The position numbers and the translations under genes are program-made. 64,000 bases of DNA from Candidatus Poribacteria bacterium (GTDB lineage Bacteria; Poribacteria; WGA-4E; WGA-3G): NCBI GenBank assembly GCA_022824265.1, contig JAJEAG010000056.1:1-64000 (forward strand). The letters are read 5' to 3'. The notes beneath the pieces were generated by a model. That model did not search any database, had not been told where the DNA came from, and saw nothing but the letters and a program-made list of their open reading frames with translations. The first letter of the stretch is position 1. Each line of letters opens with the position of its first letter. Of the stretch, positions 9,098 to 19,038 are shown piece after piece.

Positions 9098-9182
9098 AGT
9101 ATGAATTAGCAAAGTTATACTTTTTTAAACCTTTTACATAAAAACCCTCCTCTATAGAATAAACCGACTTAGGAATCTATCT

Positions 9183-11888
9183 ATGTACAAGAATTTTCTC
9201 GCGTTAAATGACCTGTCTGATGAAGAATTGATTCAGCTTGTACAGAATAGGAACGAAGCAGCTTTTGCAGAGATCATGTCTCGTTGGACATCTCGGATTT
9301 GGGGTGTTATTGTTGCCAACTCAAGGCAACTTCGAGACGCTGAAGAAATTCACACCGACATCTGGATAGCGGTCTGGCAAAACATCAGAGAACTCAGAAA
9401 TGTTGATAGTTTTGGTGCATGGTTACATCGCATTGCATATAACGAATGCAAGCGTTATTATATTTCGGCGCGAAAATCGCGTCATGAAATACCGCATCAA
9501 CACTCAGCGATCGTTGAACAGATTGACCAATATGCTGCTGCGCGATATAGAGAAGCACACTTGATTGCTGATGTGAAAGAAGCTTTACATCACCTCCCAC
9601 AGAAGATACGTTCTGTAGCGGAATTGTTTTATTTAGAATCGTGGAGTATCAAAGAAATTGCTGTGGAACTCAATCTCGCGATTGGTACAGTTAAAACGAA
9701 GTTAAGAGAGATACGAAAACGTCTGCGTGAGGAATTTGATGTAGAAGCTATCAGAGGAGAAGTAATGTCTTCAAAAGATGTTGAAACACACATTCCAATT
9801 CAGATTGAGACATACGAAGCAAAGCCAAGCATGACACCAGCACTGCTGAATGTTGTTGCGGATGACCCTACAGGGAATACTTGGGCAATACCAGAAGGGG
9901 CAATTGTTAGGTTGGGAAAAGGGGGGAACAGGGGAGGTAGCAAACTTTCCCCAAATGGAACACATTTTGCTGTAGCCACTTCAACAGGGTTATGGTGGTA
10001 TGATGTTTCCTCGATGTTGCCTGTTTCGTTATGGGAACCGGGTAAGGGATACATCAGTTCCATCAATTTCTCTCCTGATGGTCAATGGGTCATAATATCT
10101 ACAATATCTGCTGGGAACGGAACCATCAAGATTATGGATATTCAAAGCGGAGAGTGCATCATGCAGATAGAGGATCATGATGTGTGTAAAGATCTTGCAT
10201 GTTCATCAAATGGAAAGTGGGTCGCGACAGCATCTAAAAAAGGCGTTGTAAAGGTGTTGGATATCCAAACTGGTGAGTGCATTGCTCAGATGGATCGTGG
10301 AGAACACATAAGGCAATCAAACGATATTTCCCAACTCCAATTTTCCCCAGATGGTAAATTACTTGCCGCGCATGCTGGAAACCCCAAACTGTACTCAAAC
10401 GACGATGAACTCTTGAATCCTGATACAGAAGGAGATCAAATTTATGTCTGGTGTCCTATATCTGGCAAGGTGATACTCAAGTTTGCAGGACAAGATTTTA
10501 CCTTTTCCTCAGACAGTCGTTTGTTAGCGGTTACATGTCCTGACGAAACCTTGAACAATGACGAAAGCGTTGACCGTTGGATTTCAGTATGGGATGTAAC
10601 ATCATGGGAACTCCTCACACAATTTACAGGACATGACGATTGGATAGATACCATCGCTTTTTCACCGTGTGGACAATTCGTTGCCTCAAGTGACGGGATA
10701 CTACGGGTATGGGATATTGCAACAGGTTCAGAAAAGAATGTTTATCCTGACTTTCCAGACTATCAATATATATTCTACTCAGCGAAAGGGGAACTGTTTG
10801 TAGTAATAGTTCGTTCACCTACTTTGTCTATTGAAGTATGGAATGTAGAACATCGTGAAAAGATATATGAGATATCTGATATTGAAGGTATGGGATATGG
10901 TTTAGCCTTCGCCTATATAAAACGATTGGCTAATACAGCATCCTACAAACAGACAGATGGAAAAATACCGAAGTTCTCAACAGTGCGAGAACCTATTTTT
11001 CCCGAGTGGTTTGATCTGGATATAAATTGGTTAGATGACCAGACACTTGTAAGTAATGGTAGCACAGGAATAGTGTTATGGAGTGTAGACAAGAAATGTT
11101 ACCTTGATACAGTGTCCATAGATGGAGAGATAGATGCTATTACAGTTCTACCTTCTGGTAAAATGCTGGTTTCTTATTTTCCTGATTATATGAAAATGTG
11201 TGTTGCAAGCGTACCTTTTCAGCTAATTGCTGAGTTAGCTTTTCCTGATGAACTATCGGAATTGAATCGTTTTCGTGTATTTTCACCGACTGGTGAGTAT
11301 TTTGCGACAGGAAGTAGTGAAGGTACAGTCTATGTGTGGAATCTCAAGCAACCTGAGCACCCGATACGTCTCAAGGGACATACAGATTACGTTTACAGAT
11401 GTGAGTTTTCGTGGGATGGGAAACGCCTCGTGAGTGGAGCAAGTGACGAGACTGCGCGTGTGTGGGATGTGGAATTAGGTAAAGAAATTGCCAGATTGCC
11501 TGTGGACGAGTCTGACACAGCGTGGGGATTTGTGTTCTCACCCAGTGGTAACCTTATCGCGGGTTCTTTGGATAATGAGATCCGTCTCTGGTGTGCTAAG
11601 CAGTTCACAAAGGTCCGTTCAATACCGCAACCGAAGAAAAACAGGCAGACACATCCACTTGCATTTTCACCTTGTGGACAGTATCTTGCAGCAGCGACTT
11701 GGTGGCAGGAAGGATCGGAAGATATGGCAATTCGGATATGGGATGTTAATTCAGGTGAACAGGTCCATGCCTTCCAAGGACATAATTCACTTGTGCAATC
11801 GCTTGCATTTTCGCCAAATGGCTCAATGTTAGCAATTGGTTGTTGCAATAGCACAATCCTTGTGTGGGATCTAAAACAGTACCTGTAG
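9183..11888 (+). CDS. ECF sigma factor fused to double WD40 propeller
   Basis: A 901-aa fusion. Residues about 14-95 form a sigma70 region 2 (ending near FGAWLHRIAYNECKRYY) and residues about 130-183 form region 4 with the helix-turn-helix IKEIAVELNLAIGTVKTKL. After a linker comes IPEGAIVRLGKG (236-247) and about 14 WD40 blades. There is no transmembrane segment, so the whole protein is predicted cytosolic. The sigma part is a clear paralogue of that at 19039, and the propeller resembles those at 6779 and 11907. An internal ATG with its own ribosome binding site lies at the junction (residue 195). Likely a sigma factor controlled by its own propeller. It is followed 18 nt later by a WD40 gene, forming an operon. 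Confidence 0.85.
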   Translation: MYKNFLALNDLSDEELIQLVQNRNEAAFAEIMSRWTSRIWGVIVANSRQLRDAEEIHTDIWIAVWQNIRELRNVDSFGAWLHRIAYNECKRYYISARKSRHEIPHQHSAIVEQIDQYAAARYREAHLIADVKEALHHLPQKIRSVAELFYLESWSIKEIAVELNLAIGTVKTKLREIRKRLREEFDVEAIRGEVMSSKDVETHIPIQIETYEAKPSMTPALLNVVADDPTGNTWAIPEGAIVRLGKGGNRGGSKLSPNGTHFAVATSTGLWWYDVSSMLPVSLWEPGKGYISSINFSPDGQWVIISTISAGNGTIKIMDIQSGECIMQIEDHDVCKDLACSSNGKWVATASKKGVVKVLDIQTGECIAQMDRGEHIRQSNDISQLQFSPDGKLLAAHAGNPKLYSNDDELLNPDTEGDQIYVWCPISGKVILKFAGQDFTFSSDSRLLAVTCPDETLNNDESVDRWISVWDVTSWELLTQFTGHDDWIDTIAFSPCGQFVASSDGILRVWDIATGSEKNVYPDFPDYQYIFYSAKGELFVVIVRSPTLSIEVWNVEHREKIYEISDIEGMGYGLAFAYIKRLANTASYKQTDGKIPKFSTVREPIFPEWFDLDINWLDDQTLVSNGSTGIVLWSVDKKCYLDTVSIDGEIDAITVLPSGKMLVSYFPDYMKMCVASVPFQLIAELAFPDELSELNRFRVFSPTGEYFATGSSEGTVYVWNLKQPEHPIRLKGHTDYVYRCEFSWDGKRLVSGASDETARVWDVELGKEIARLPVDESDTAWGFVFSPSGNLIAGSLDNEIRLWCAKQFTKVRSIPQPKKNRQTHPLAFSPCGQYLAAATWWQEGSEDMAIRIWDVNSGEQVHAFQGHNSLVQSLAFSPNGSMLAIGCCNSTILVWDLKQYL
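9753..9767 (+). promoter_or_regulatory. Internal ribosome binding site and ATG at sigma/WD40 junction
   Basis: AGAGGAGAAG followed by ATG at 9765, in frame with the fusion gene, with AGGAG 5 nt before the ATG. Initiation here would give a sigma-free WD40 protein of about 707 aa. The equivalent site at 19611-19623 has the same 5-nt spacing. Confidence 0.5.
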
Positions 11889-11906
11889 AACTAAGGAGAT
11901 AATTTG

Positions 11907-13961
11907 ATGGATGACAGAAAATCAGTAATTCCTGCACACGTAGGTGCTGAAGGAGAAGATGTGACAACTTGGGGACTTCCTGAAGGTGCGATTGCACGTT
12001 TGGGGCGCGGGTGTAATCCTGACTTCGCTTTCTCACCAGATGGGCAATACCTTGTAATGGGAAACACATTAGGTCTTTGGGTGTATGATCTGGAAACCCT
12101 ATCCCCTATTGTGCTATGGGAGTCGGAACGTGGTATGATATTTCACATTGCAATTTCACCTAATGGAAAGTGGATTGCTGCCTGCAATTCTGACGAGATT
12201 ATAAAGGTATTGGATATCCAAAATGGCGCGTGTTTAGCACAAGTAAAATTAGAAAATTATATTACAAATTTGACTTTTTCACATGATAGTCAATATCTTG
12301 CAGCAGCATACGCAAGGACTTCTACCGTGGAAATCTGGCATGCTGAAACCTGCAAACCTGTTGCAAAATATACCTCGGACTCAGAAGAAGCAAGTTTCTT
12401 TAGACCTGTTAGTTTCTCACCTGATACGCGACTGATTGCATCTACATATATCCACGACTCCACTGACGGTGAAGCGTCGATAATCGTGTGGGATGTGCAA
12501 AGTCATGAGCAAATTGCATGTCTCTCAGCTCACACAAATTGGATCTCAACAATTTGCTTTTCACCGTGTGGAAAATTTCTTGCTTCCGCTGACGAAGATG
12601 GTCCCGTATATGTATGGGGTGTGGAGAATTGGCGACAAGTGCATTGTTATAAAGATTATGGTGGTGTGTATCGTATTATTCCTTCTTGGACACCAGATGG
12701 AAATTTACGCGCAGCGATTATAAATTTTGACAAGACCGATCCCGTCACAATCTCTGTCCGTGACCTTGAAACCGGGGAACAACTATATAACGATCAAGTT
12801 TGGGGCAATACTGTCCAATTCTCAGATGCAGATGATTGGGGTAATACTGTCATATTTTCAAACGGTTCGCAACTTGCTTACGAATGCAGACATGATTTCA
12901 TCAATGTATGGACACCTGAATATCCATATAGGCGACAGTTTACACATTCGCCTATTTCTTTTCCTTCCTCTACACATTCACGTGATGCGTTTCCTACATT
13001 TGCAGTGTTTTCGGATGATGGCAAAACTTTGGCAGTAAAACATCATCATGAAGGTGTTGTGTTATGGGATATTGCAAGTAAGCGGTCACGTCCGGCAGTA
13101 AAAGTAGAATCAGCAGGTAAAAATCAGTTTTTATATAAAACCGTTAACGGAAAATTCTATGTCGCAAGTATCAGAGATGACACAGTTACACTTTGGGAGG
13201 CTGATAGTGACAGGATGCCGCTTATTGAAGGAACGGGACGGAAATATTGGGGTGCATCTCCAGCATTATCACCGACTGGTAAGTTATTTGCTTATGCAGA
13301 TGAAGATGGTAACCTCAAAGTGTGGGATGTGCAAAGTGGGAATCAAATCTATGAACTTAAACATCCACTTGAGTCAAATGATGAAGGTGATGAAGATGAT
13401 GAAGATACGATTTGTGATTTGCAATTCAATATAGATGGAAAGATACTCGCAAGTAAATCAAATTCTACTTCTCCGGCAGTCATTTTGTGGGACATGGAAT
13501 TTGGTGAAATGAAAGAGACTTCTCCAAGTAATACTGCCACAGGCATCCTCGGAATGCTCGTTTTGAGAAAATTGAAACCCAGATCTCGTGAGGTCGTCCA
13601 TATTTCTCATGATAGAAAGTATTTATCTTCTTTAGGAAATAACACATATTTGTATGATGTGAAAGAGAATGATTATCTTACTCGGTTGTCCTTACCGAAA
13701 GGGTTAGAAGATATGTTTTGGGTTGCTGAATTTTCTATGTGTGGGAAATATTTTGCAGCTGGAACATGGTGGCAAGAAGGTATGGAGAAAATGGTAATCT
13801 GTTTATGGGAGGTAGAAACCGGCAAACAGATTGCTACATTTAGAGGACATCCAACAGATGTTCATGCTCTTGCCTTTTCGCCAGACAACAAACTCTTAGC
13901 AAGTACAAGTTATGATGGTTCTATCCTTTTATGGGATCTTACACCTTATATAGATGATTAA
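11907..13961 (+). CDS. Double-propeller WD40 protein
   Basis: A 684-aa WD40 protein with about 14 blade ends and no export signal. LPEGAIARLGRG appears near residue 29. It aligns along its full length with the gene at 6779, including the acidic insertion between blades 10 and 11 (nucleotides about 13376-13408), so the two are duplicates flanking the sigma-WD40 gene. The start is set at ATG 11907, 8 nt after AAGGAG, rather than the TTG at 11904. Lying 18 nt downstream of the sigma-WD40 gene, it is probably co-transcribed with it, and it could act as a free partner or competitor of the fused propeller. Confidence 0.85.
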   Translation: MDDRKSVIPAHVGAEGEDVTTWGLPEGAIARLGRGCNPDFAFSPDGQYLVMGNTLGLWVYDLETLSPIVLWESERGMIFHIAISPNGKWIAACNSDEIIKVLDIQNGACLAQVKLENYITNLTFSHDSQYLAAAYARTSTVEIWHAETCKPVAKYTSDSEEASFFRPVSFSPDTRLIASTYIHDSTDGEASIIVWDVQSHEQIACLSAHTNWISTICFSPCGKFLASADEDGPVYVWGVENWRQVHCYKDYGGVYRIIPSWTPDGNLRAAIINFDKTDPVTISVRDLETGEQLYNDQVWGNTVQFSDADDWGNTVIFSNGSQLAYECRHDFINVWTPEYPYRRQFTHSPISFPSSTHSRDAFPTFAVFSDDGKTLAVKHHHEGVVLWDIASKRSRPAVKVESAGKNQFLYKTVNGKFYVASIRDDTVTLWEADSDRMPLIEGTGRKYWGASPALSPTGKLFAYADEDGNLKVWDVQSGNQIYELKHPLESNDEGDEDDEDTICDLQFNIDGKILASKSNSTSPAVILWDMEFGEMKETSPSNTATGILGMLVLRKLKPRSREVVHISHDRKYLSSLGNNTYLYDVKENDYLTRLSLPKGLEDMFWVAEFSMCGKYFAAGTWWQEGMEKMVICLWEVETGKQIATFRGHPTDVHALAFSPDNKLLASTSYDGSILLWDLTPYIDD

Positions 13962-14047
13962 TTCTTATGATAAAGATCTGTTGAGCAGTATATCTGGAAC
14001 AAAATGGTATTTCAGTTTACTCACATTTGTTTCAATTATGACAATTA

Positions 14048-14075
14048 TGCAACCTGACAACATAAAATTCGCGTC
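14048..14075 (+). promoter_or_regulatory. Candidate ECF-type promoter
   Basis: TGCAACC (14048-14054), a 17-bp spacer, CGTC (14072-14075), preceded by TGACAATTA. The layout resembles ECF promoters with an AAC -35 and a CGTC -10. The same arrangement with identical spacing is found at 26384-26411 and 27472-27499. It lies about 38 nt before the start of a sigma-WD40 gene, which suggests autoregulation. Confidence 0.5.
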
Positions 14076-14112
14076 TTAATTACTGTATGCTCATGTTATG
14101 ATGAGGTAACTA

Positions 14113-16839
14113 ATGAAGAAAAGCGATGCTGAATTGATTGATGAAATCCTATCGGGTGATGAGGATGCATTTAGTGCCTTAGTCCAAAAATACCAAAAAA
14201 GCGTTCATGCACTTGTTTGGAGAAAAATAGGTGATTTCCATATCGCAGAAGAAATTACACAAGATACATTCCTACATGTATACAAAAAATTACCAACCCT
14301 TAAAAATCCGAGACAATTCGCTGGATGGTTGTATGTGATAGTTAATCGGCAATGCATTGCATGGCTCCGCAAAAATAACAAACAGGCTGTGCAATCCCTT
14401 GAAACCACAAGTCAAGAGACTTTAGAAGAAACTGCTTATGCATGTTTTGTTTCAGAAAAGCGTGAAGAAATAGAGGTTGAAAGGCGACGTGAAGTTGTTG
14501 ACAGACTTCTGAGAAAGCTACCAGAGAGCGAACGTACTGTTGTAATACTCCATTACCTTGGGGAGATGTCTTGTGATGCAATTGGTAAATTTTTAGGTGT
14601 ATCCCCGAACACTGTGAAAAGTAGACTCAGCCGTGCTCGAAACCGTCTAAGAGAGAATGAATCACTTATCAGAGACACTCTCGGAAGTGTTAAATTATCC
14701 CCTAATTTATCTGATAATATTATGAGTGAAATTGGTAATGTCAGTCATACATCTCCATCCGGAACTAAACCGTTATTGCCGTTAGCATCATTAGGATCAT
14801 CTGTATTATTGGTTATACTTCTCATTGGCGCGAGTAATAAATACCTGACTCATTTTCAGTTGCCTTATAGTTTTGATGCGCAATTAGAAACTACGATTGA
14901 AATAGTCGAATCACCTGTCATACTAAATATCACACCAAAACTTGATGTGCAAAATCGGTTTGGAAATGATGCTGTGCGCGGGAAAAGCAGCAATGACGGT
15001 CTACAAGAAGGAAAAACATCTATGCAAAACAATCTTGCACAAGATTCTATATATTGGAAATTACCTGAAGGTGCTAAAGCACGTCTGGGTAAAGGTTATG
15101 TATATAGGATAAAGTATTCACCAGATGGCAATTTATTAGCGGTATCAGGAACTATAGGTATTTGGATATATGATGCACATACAGGTGAAGAACACAATCT
15201 CCTCTTGGGACACGGTTTAGGTGGTGTGCCAGCAATTGCCTTTAGTCCTAATAATCAACTTCTTGCAAGCGGTGGTAGAGACAAAACAATTCGACTATGG
15301 GATCCTAACACCGGACAACATAAAGCAACATTCATTGGACATCAAGATGCTGTTTATTCGGTGGCGTTTAGTCCCAATGGAAAGACTCTCGTAAGCTGTG
15401 GTGAGGATGAAACAATCCGTATGTGGGATGTAGCAACAGGTGAACTACGTTTTACATTTGCGGGACATGCTGGAGGTGTATCTGAAGTTGTATATTCTCC
15501 AGATGGTGATCTACTTGCCAGTTACGGATGGGATGAGATGATTCACATGTGGGATGCCCATACTGGAAGATACTTACGTTCACTTGATGGACAAACAAGA
15601 AATATTAATACCATAGTATTTTCTCCAAACAGTGAGATGTTAGCAAGTGGATGCGCGGAAGGAGCAATCAAGTTGTGGGATACAAACACTGGACAAACAC
15701 GCACAACACTACAAACTGCATCAGATTATAGGGGAGTAAGTTCAGTTTCATTCTCTCCAGACGGTAGGACATTTGTTAGCACGAATTATGAAGACGGTGT
15801 CATACAGTTTTGGGATGTAGCAACATGTGAACGAATCAAAACAATTGAAAGTCCGCCTGATACAACCGAGAAAACTGTGTTCTCTCCGGATGGGAAAACG
15901 TTAGTAAATGCTGGTGGAGATGGTACAATCCAGTTTTGGAATGTTGATACCTTGGAATCAATACGAACTCTTACAGGATACGCAAATATGTTTACTGATA
16001 TGGCATACTCACATGATGGAAATACACTCGCTATAGTAAGTTCTATGGAAAGGCTTCAATTATGGGATACACGCACTGGGAAATTGATGAAAACATATAC
16101 TTCACCTTATGGTAGTCTATTCTGTATTGCATTTTCACCAGATGGAGTAACCCTTGCGTGTGGAGGGAATATGGAAAATGCTGTCTGGTTTATCAATACT
16201 GAAACTTTGGAACATGGACACAATTTCGCAGGACCTAAAGGAAACGTTGAATCGGTAGCATTCAGTCCGGATGGACAGTTGCTTGCCTGTGGTGATTCCG
16301 ATGGAAACATCTATTTGTGGAATGCGGCTACTGGCGAAACTACAAAAATTCTTGAATGGCACGACGATTATGTACGAACTTTGGTGTTCTCAACCGATGG
16401 AAAGATGCTTGTGAGTACAAGTGATGCGGAAATTCGATTTTGGGACGTTACCACAGGAAAGACATTAAAAAAAGTCTCTGGTTACGATGTTTCATTGTCA
16501 CCTGATTGGCAAACGTTTGTAACTTTCGGCAGTGACCGCATGGTAAAATATTGGAACATGGATCAGGATGACCCTCTCAAGACTTTTTCACCAGAAGAAA
16601 AGTCAATTTTCCCAAGGTATTCACCAGATGGTCGAACATATACTACCATTGATTATGGAGGTGAAACCATATCATTTTGGAATGCGGAGACATCTGAAAT
16701 TCTTAAAACTTACTCTATCGGACATACAAAGAGTATCTGGTCAGAAGGTATAATGTTTAAGTCTTATTCACCAGATGGTCGAACATTTGCAACAGCAGGA
16801 TGGGACAGTACAATCCTTCTATGGGATGTCCCAAAATAA
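14113..16839 (+). CDS. Membrane-anchored ECF sigma-WD40 fusion
   Basis: A 908-aa protein. Region 2 of an ECF sigma factor spans about residues 5-90 and region 4 about 125-180, with the helix-turn-helix CDAIGKFLGVSPNTVKSRLSR. A proline/serine-rich linker leads to one strong transmembrane helix at about residues 220-241. A further linker of about 75 residues precedes LPEGAKARLGKG (317-328) and about 14 WD40 blades. Predicted topology puts the sigma domain in the cytosol and the propellers in the periplasm. The sigma part belongs to a different ECF subgroup from those at 9183 and 19039. A candidate ECF promoter lies just upstream. No anti-sigma gene is nearby, so the propeller is a plausible built-in regulator. 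Confidence 0.85.
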   Translation: MKKSDAELIDEILSGDEDAFSALVQKYQKSVHALVWRKIGDFHIAEEITQDTFLHVYKKLPTLKNPRQFAGWLYVIVNRQCIAWLRKNNKQAVQSLETTSQETLEETAYACFVSEKREEIEVERRREVVDRLLRKLPESERTVVILHYLGEMSCDAIGKFLGVSPNTVKSRLSRARNRLRENESLIRDTLGSVKLSPNLSDNIMSEIGNVSHTSPSGTKPLLPLASLGSSVLLVILLIGASNKYLTHFQLPYSFDAQLETTIEIVESPVILNITPKLDVQNRFGNDAVRGKSSNDGLQEGKTSMQNNLAQDSIYWKLPEGAKARLGKGYVYRIKYSPDGNLLAVSGTIGIWIYDAHTGEEHNLLLGHGLGGVPAIAFSPNNQLLASGGRDKTIRLWDPNTGQHKATFIGHQDAVYSVAFSPNGKTLVSCGEDETIRMWDVATGELRFTFAGHAGGVSEVVYSPDGDLLASYGWDEMIHMWDAHTGRYLRSLDGQTRNINTIVFSPNSEMLASGCAEGAIKLWDTNTGQTRTTLQTASDYRGVSSVSFSPDGRTFVSTNYEDGVIQFWDVATCERIKTIESPPDTTEKTVFSPDGKTLVNAGGDGTIQFWNVDTLESIRTLTGYANMFTDMAYSHDGNTLAIVSSMERLQLWDTRTGKLMKTYTSPYGSLFCIAFSPDGVTLACGGNMENAVWFINTETLEHGHNFAGPKGNVESVAFSPDGQLLACGDSDGNIYLWNAATGETTKILEWHDDYVRTLVFSTDGKMLVSTSDAEIRFWDVTTGKTLKKVSGYDVSLSPDWQTFVTFGSDRMVKYWNMDQDDPLKTFSPEEKSIFPRYSPDGRTYTTIDYGGETISFWNAETSEILKTYSIGHTKSIWSEGIMFKSYSPDGRTFATAGWDSTILLWDVPK
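15008..15024 (+). promoter_or_regulatory. Internal AAGGA and ATG before the propeller
   Basis: AAGGA (15008-15012) lies 9 nt before an in-frame ATG at 15022 (residue 304), just ahead of the LPEGAKARLGKG motif and after the membrane helix. Initiation here would give a cytosolic propeller of about 605 aa. It is weaker than the sites in the other two fusions. Confidence 0.35.
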
Positions 16840-16904
16840 GTAGTAATTTCCAGAATAATATCTAATTTATAACCCACACAATAATCAAAGGAGTTCATAC
16901 TTGA

Positions 16905-18836
16905 ATGAAAATACTCAGCATCTTGCCTTATATATTACCATTAATATCTACCTCCTTTCTTCTCACATTCTTATCAGGTGTTGCTTTTTCCCAAAACTAT
17001 ATCCACTTAAGTCTACCTGAAGGAGCTAAGGCACGTCTTGGTAAAGGAAGAATACATCAGCTTAAGTATTTTCACGATGGTAAACGTTTGGCTGTTGCTA
17101 CTGCAATCGGAGTATGGATTTATGATGTTCAGACAGGTGAAGCACTTGATCTGCTCACTGGACATACGGCACAGGTTAAGTCAATTGTCTTCAGTCCAGA
17201 CGGAGAAACTTTAGCCATAGGGAGTGAGGACAATACTATCCAATTGTGGGATACCAAAACACATAAACTTAATGCAAAATGTATTGGTCATGAAAAGGAT
17301 GTCAATTTATTAGTGTTTAGTCCTGACAGTAAGATGCTTGTAAGTACCAGCAAGGATTGGAAGATGCGGCTCTGGGACGTACAAACAGGGAAATCACTTA
17401 AAACTATCACAGGTTGTGGTGCCGAAGATATGTATGCAATAACCTATACCCTCGACGGTGCTATGTTCCTCACTTTCAGGTATGATGACAGGTTTGAAGG
17501 ATATATTGAATTCTGGGATGGGAAAACTGGTGAGTTTGTAGAATCTGTTCTTATTGAAACAAAATTTGAGGCAGCATCGTTTTCTTCCTACTGCAAAATT
17601 CTGGCTATCATAGGTAATTACTCGTCTCCGCTTCAGTTTTGGGATGTAGAGAGTGGAAAACTTCTGCAAAGTGCTGAGAAGTGTGATGAAAGTTATGAGT
17701 CTTTAGAGTTTTCACCTGATGGACGTAATGTGATTACTATTGGAAAATGGGACTCCGTAAGTATTTGGGATGTAAGCACAGCAGAACGTCTGAACAGCAT
17801 GTCGTTTGGAAAACCGAATAATTCGGGCACTTATTCACCGGACGGGAAGACAATAGCAAGTGGAAGTGATGATGGTAGCATCCGATTTTGGGATGCTGCA
17901 ACTGGAGAACTTAAGAATACTATCACTGGTCACACGGATTCGCGCATCTTTTCCGCTGCTTTTTCTCCTGACGGTAGTACTCTTGCTACTGGTGGAGAGT
18001 CCAAAATCCAATGGTGGAATCCACAGACCGGTAAACGCTTGAAAACTATTACAGAACCGCGTTCCAGTGTTCATACTATAAAATACTCTCCTACTGCGAA
18101 GATTTTTGCTACTGGAGGCACATCCAAGAAAGCACGTTTGTGGGATGCGAAAACCGGCAGGTTCCTTGGCAGATTCTCAGTACACAAAGATCAGAGTCCT
18201 TACGGGAATAAGGAAAAGGTTTCTTCTGTCGCCTTTTCACCCGATGGTAACAAACTTGCGACCGGAGGTAGTGACAATCAAGTTTGTTTATGGGAAATTC
18301 TAACTGATGAACAATATTTGATTGGTGAACGTTTAGCAACCTTTACCGAACATACAGAGAGTGTTACTTCTGTAGAATTTTCTCCCGATGGGAAAGTCCT
18401 TGCAAGTGGAAGCAAAGATAAGACAATACAGATGTGGGATGTAAAATCTCGTAAGCATTTGAAAACCCTAACTGGACATGAAGAACCTATCACTGCTGTT
18501 GTTTATTCTCCCGATGGCAGTATTCTTGCCAGTGGAAGTGAAGATGGCACAATCCGCTTATGGGACGTAAATTCGGACAACTTTTTGTCCTCAAAAATAG
18601 AGGATGCAGGACATATAACTTCGCTCGTTTATTCTCCTGATGGTAGAATACTTGCATGTAGTACTGATGACGACAATGTAGTTCACCTATGGGATACCAA
18701 GACAGGACAGCTCCTTCAGACATTTACGGGACATACACAAAGTGTCAATGATGTTGTGTTTTCACCTGATGGTAAGACACTCGCAAGTGTAAGTGATGAC
18801 GGGACTGTCCTTTTGTGGGATCTCACAAAATTGTAA
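16905..18836 (+). CDS. Secreted double-propeller WD40 protein
   Basis: A 643-aa protein with an N-terminal signal peptide (hydrophobic core about residues 8-27, probable cleavage after VAFS or nearby), then LPEGAKARLGKG at about residues 37-48 and 14 WD40 blade ends, consistent with two propellers. It is predicted periplasmic. It lies 65 nt after the membrane-anchored sigma-WD40 gene, whose propeller faces the same compartment and carries the identical motif. The pair could therefore interact outside the membrane. AGGAG about 11 nt upstream supports the ATG. Confidence 0.82.
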   Translation: MKILSILPYILPLISTSFLLTFLSGVAFSQNYIHLSLPEGAKARLGKGRIHQLKYFHDGKRLAVATAIGVWIYDVQTGEALDLLTGHTAQVKSIVFSPDGETLAIGSEDNTIQLWDTKTHKLNAKCIGHEKDVNLLVFSPDSKMLVSTSKDWKMRLWDVQTGKSLKTITGCGAEDMYAITYTLDGAMFLTFRYDDRFEGYIEFWDGKTGEFVESVLIETKFEAASFSSYCKILAIIGNYSSPLQFWDVESGKLLQSAEKCDESYESLEFSPDGRNVITIGKWDSVSIWDVSTAERLNSMSFGKPNNSGTYSPDGKTIASGSDDGSIRFWDAATGELKNTITGHTDSRIFSAAFSPDGSTLATGGESKIQWWNPQTGKRLKTITEPRSSVHTIKYSPTAKIFATGGTSKKARLWDAKTGRFLGRFSVHKDQSPYGNKEKVSSVAFSPDGNKLATGGSDNQVCLWEILTDEQYLIGERLATFTEHTESVTSVEFSPDGKVLASGSKDKTIQMWDVKSRKHLKTLTGHEEPITAVVYSPDGSILASGSEDGTIRLWDVNSDNFLSSKIEDAGHITSLVYSPDGRILACSTDDDNVVHLWDTKTGQLLQTFTGHTQSVNDVVFSPDGKTLASVSDDGTVLLWDLTKL

Positions 18837-19038
18837 GAGTTCCAGAATCCATTTCTTTTTTATTCCAATTTCATATTCCTAATTGAGTTGTGTTATTTCT
18901 TATTGCACCTGATTCCCTGTCTTCAAATACGCACTCAAAGACAGAATTTTGACCTAAAAAATAAAAAATACTCATTTTTTAAACCGTTTCCTATTTTATT
19001 TCCCTCTTTATATTGGAAACCTAATTTGAAATTGGTCT

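Noticed and set aside
11393-11854. Long antisense ORFs within the WD40 genes
   Set aside because: They arise from the repeated codon pattern of WD40 sequence on the opposite strand and recur in every WD40 gene.
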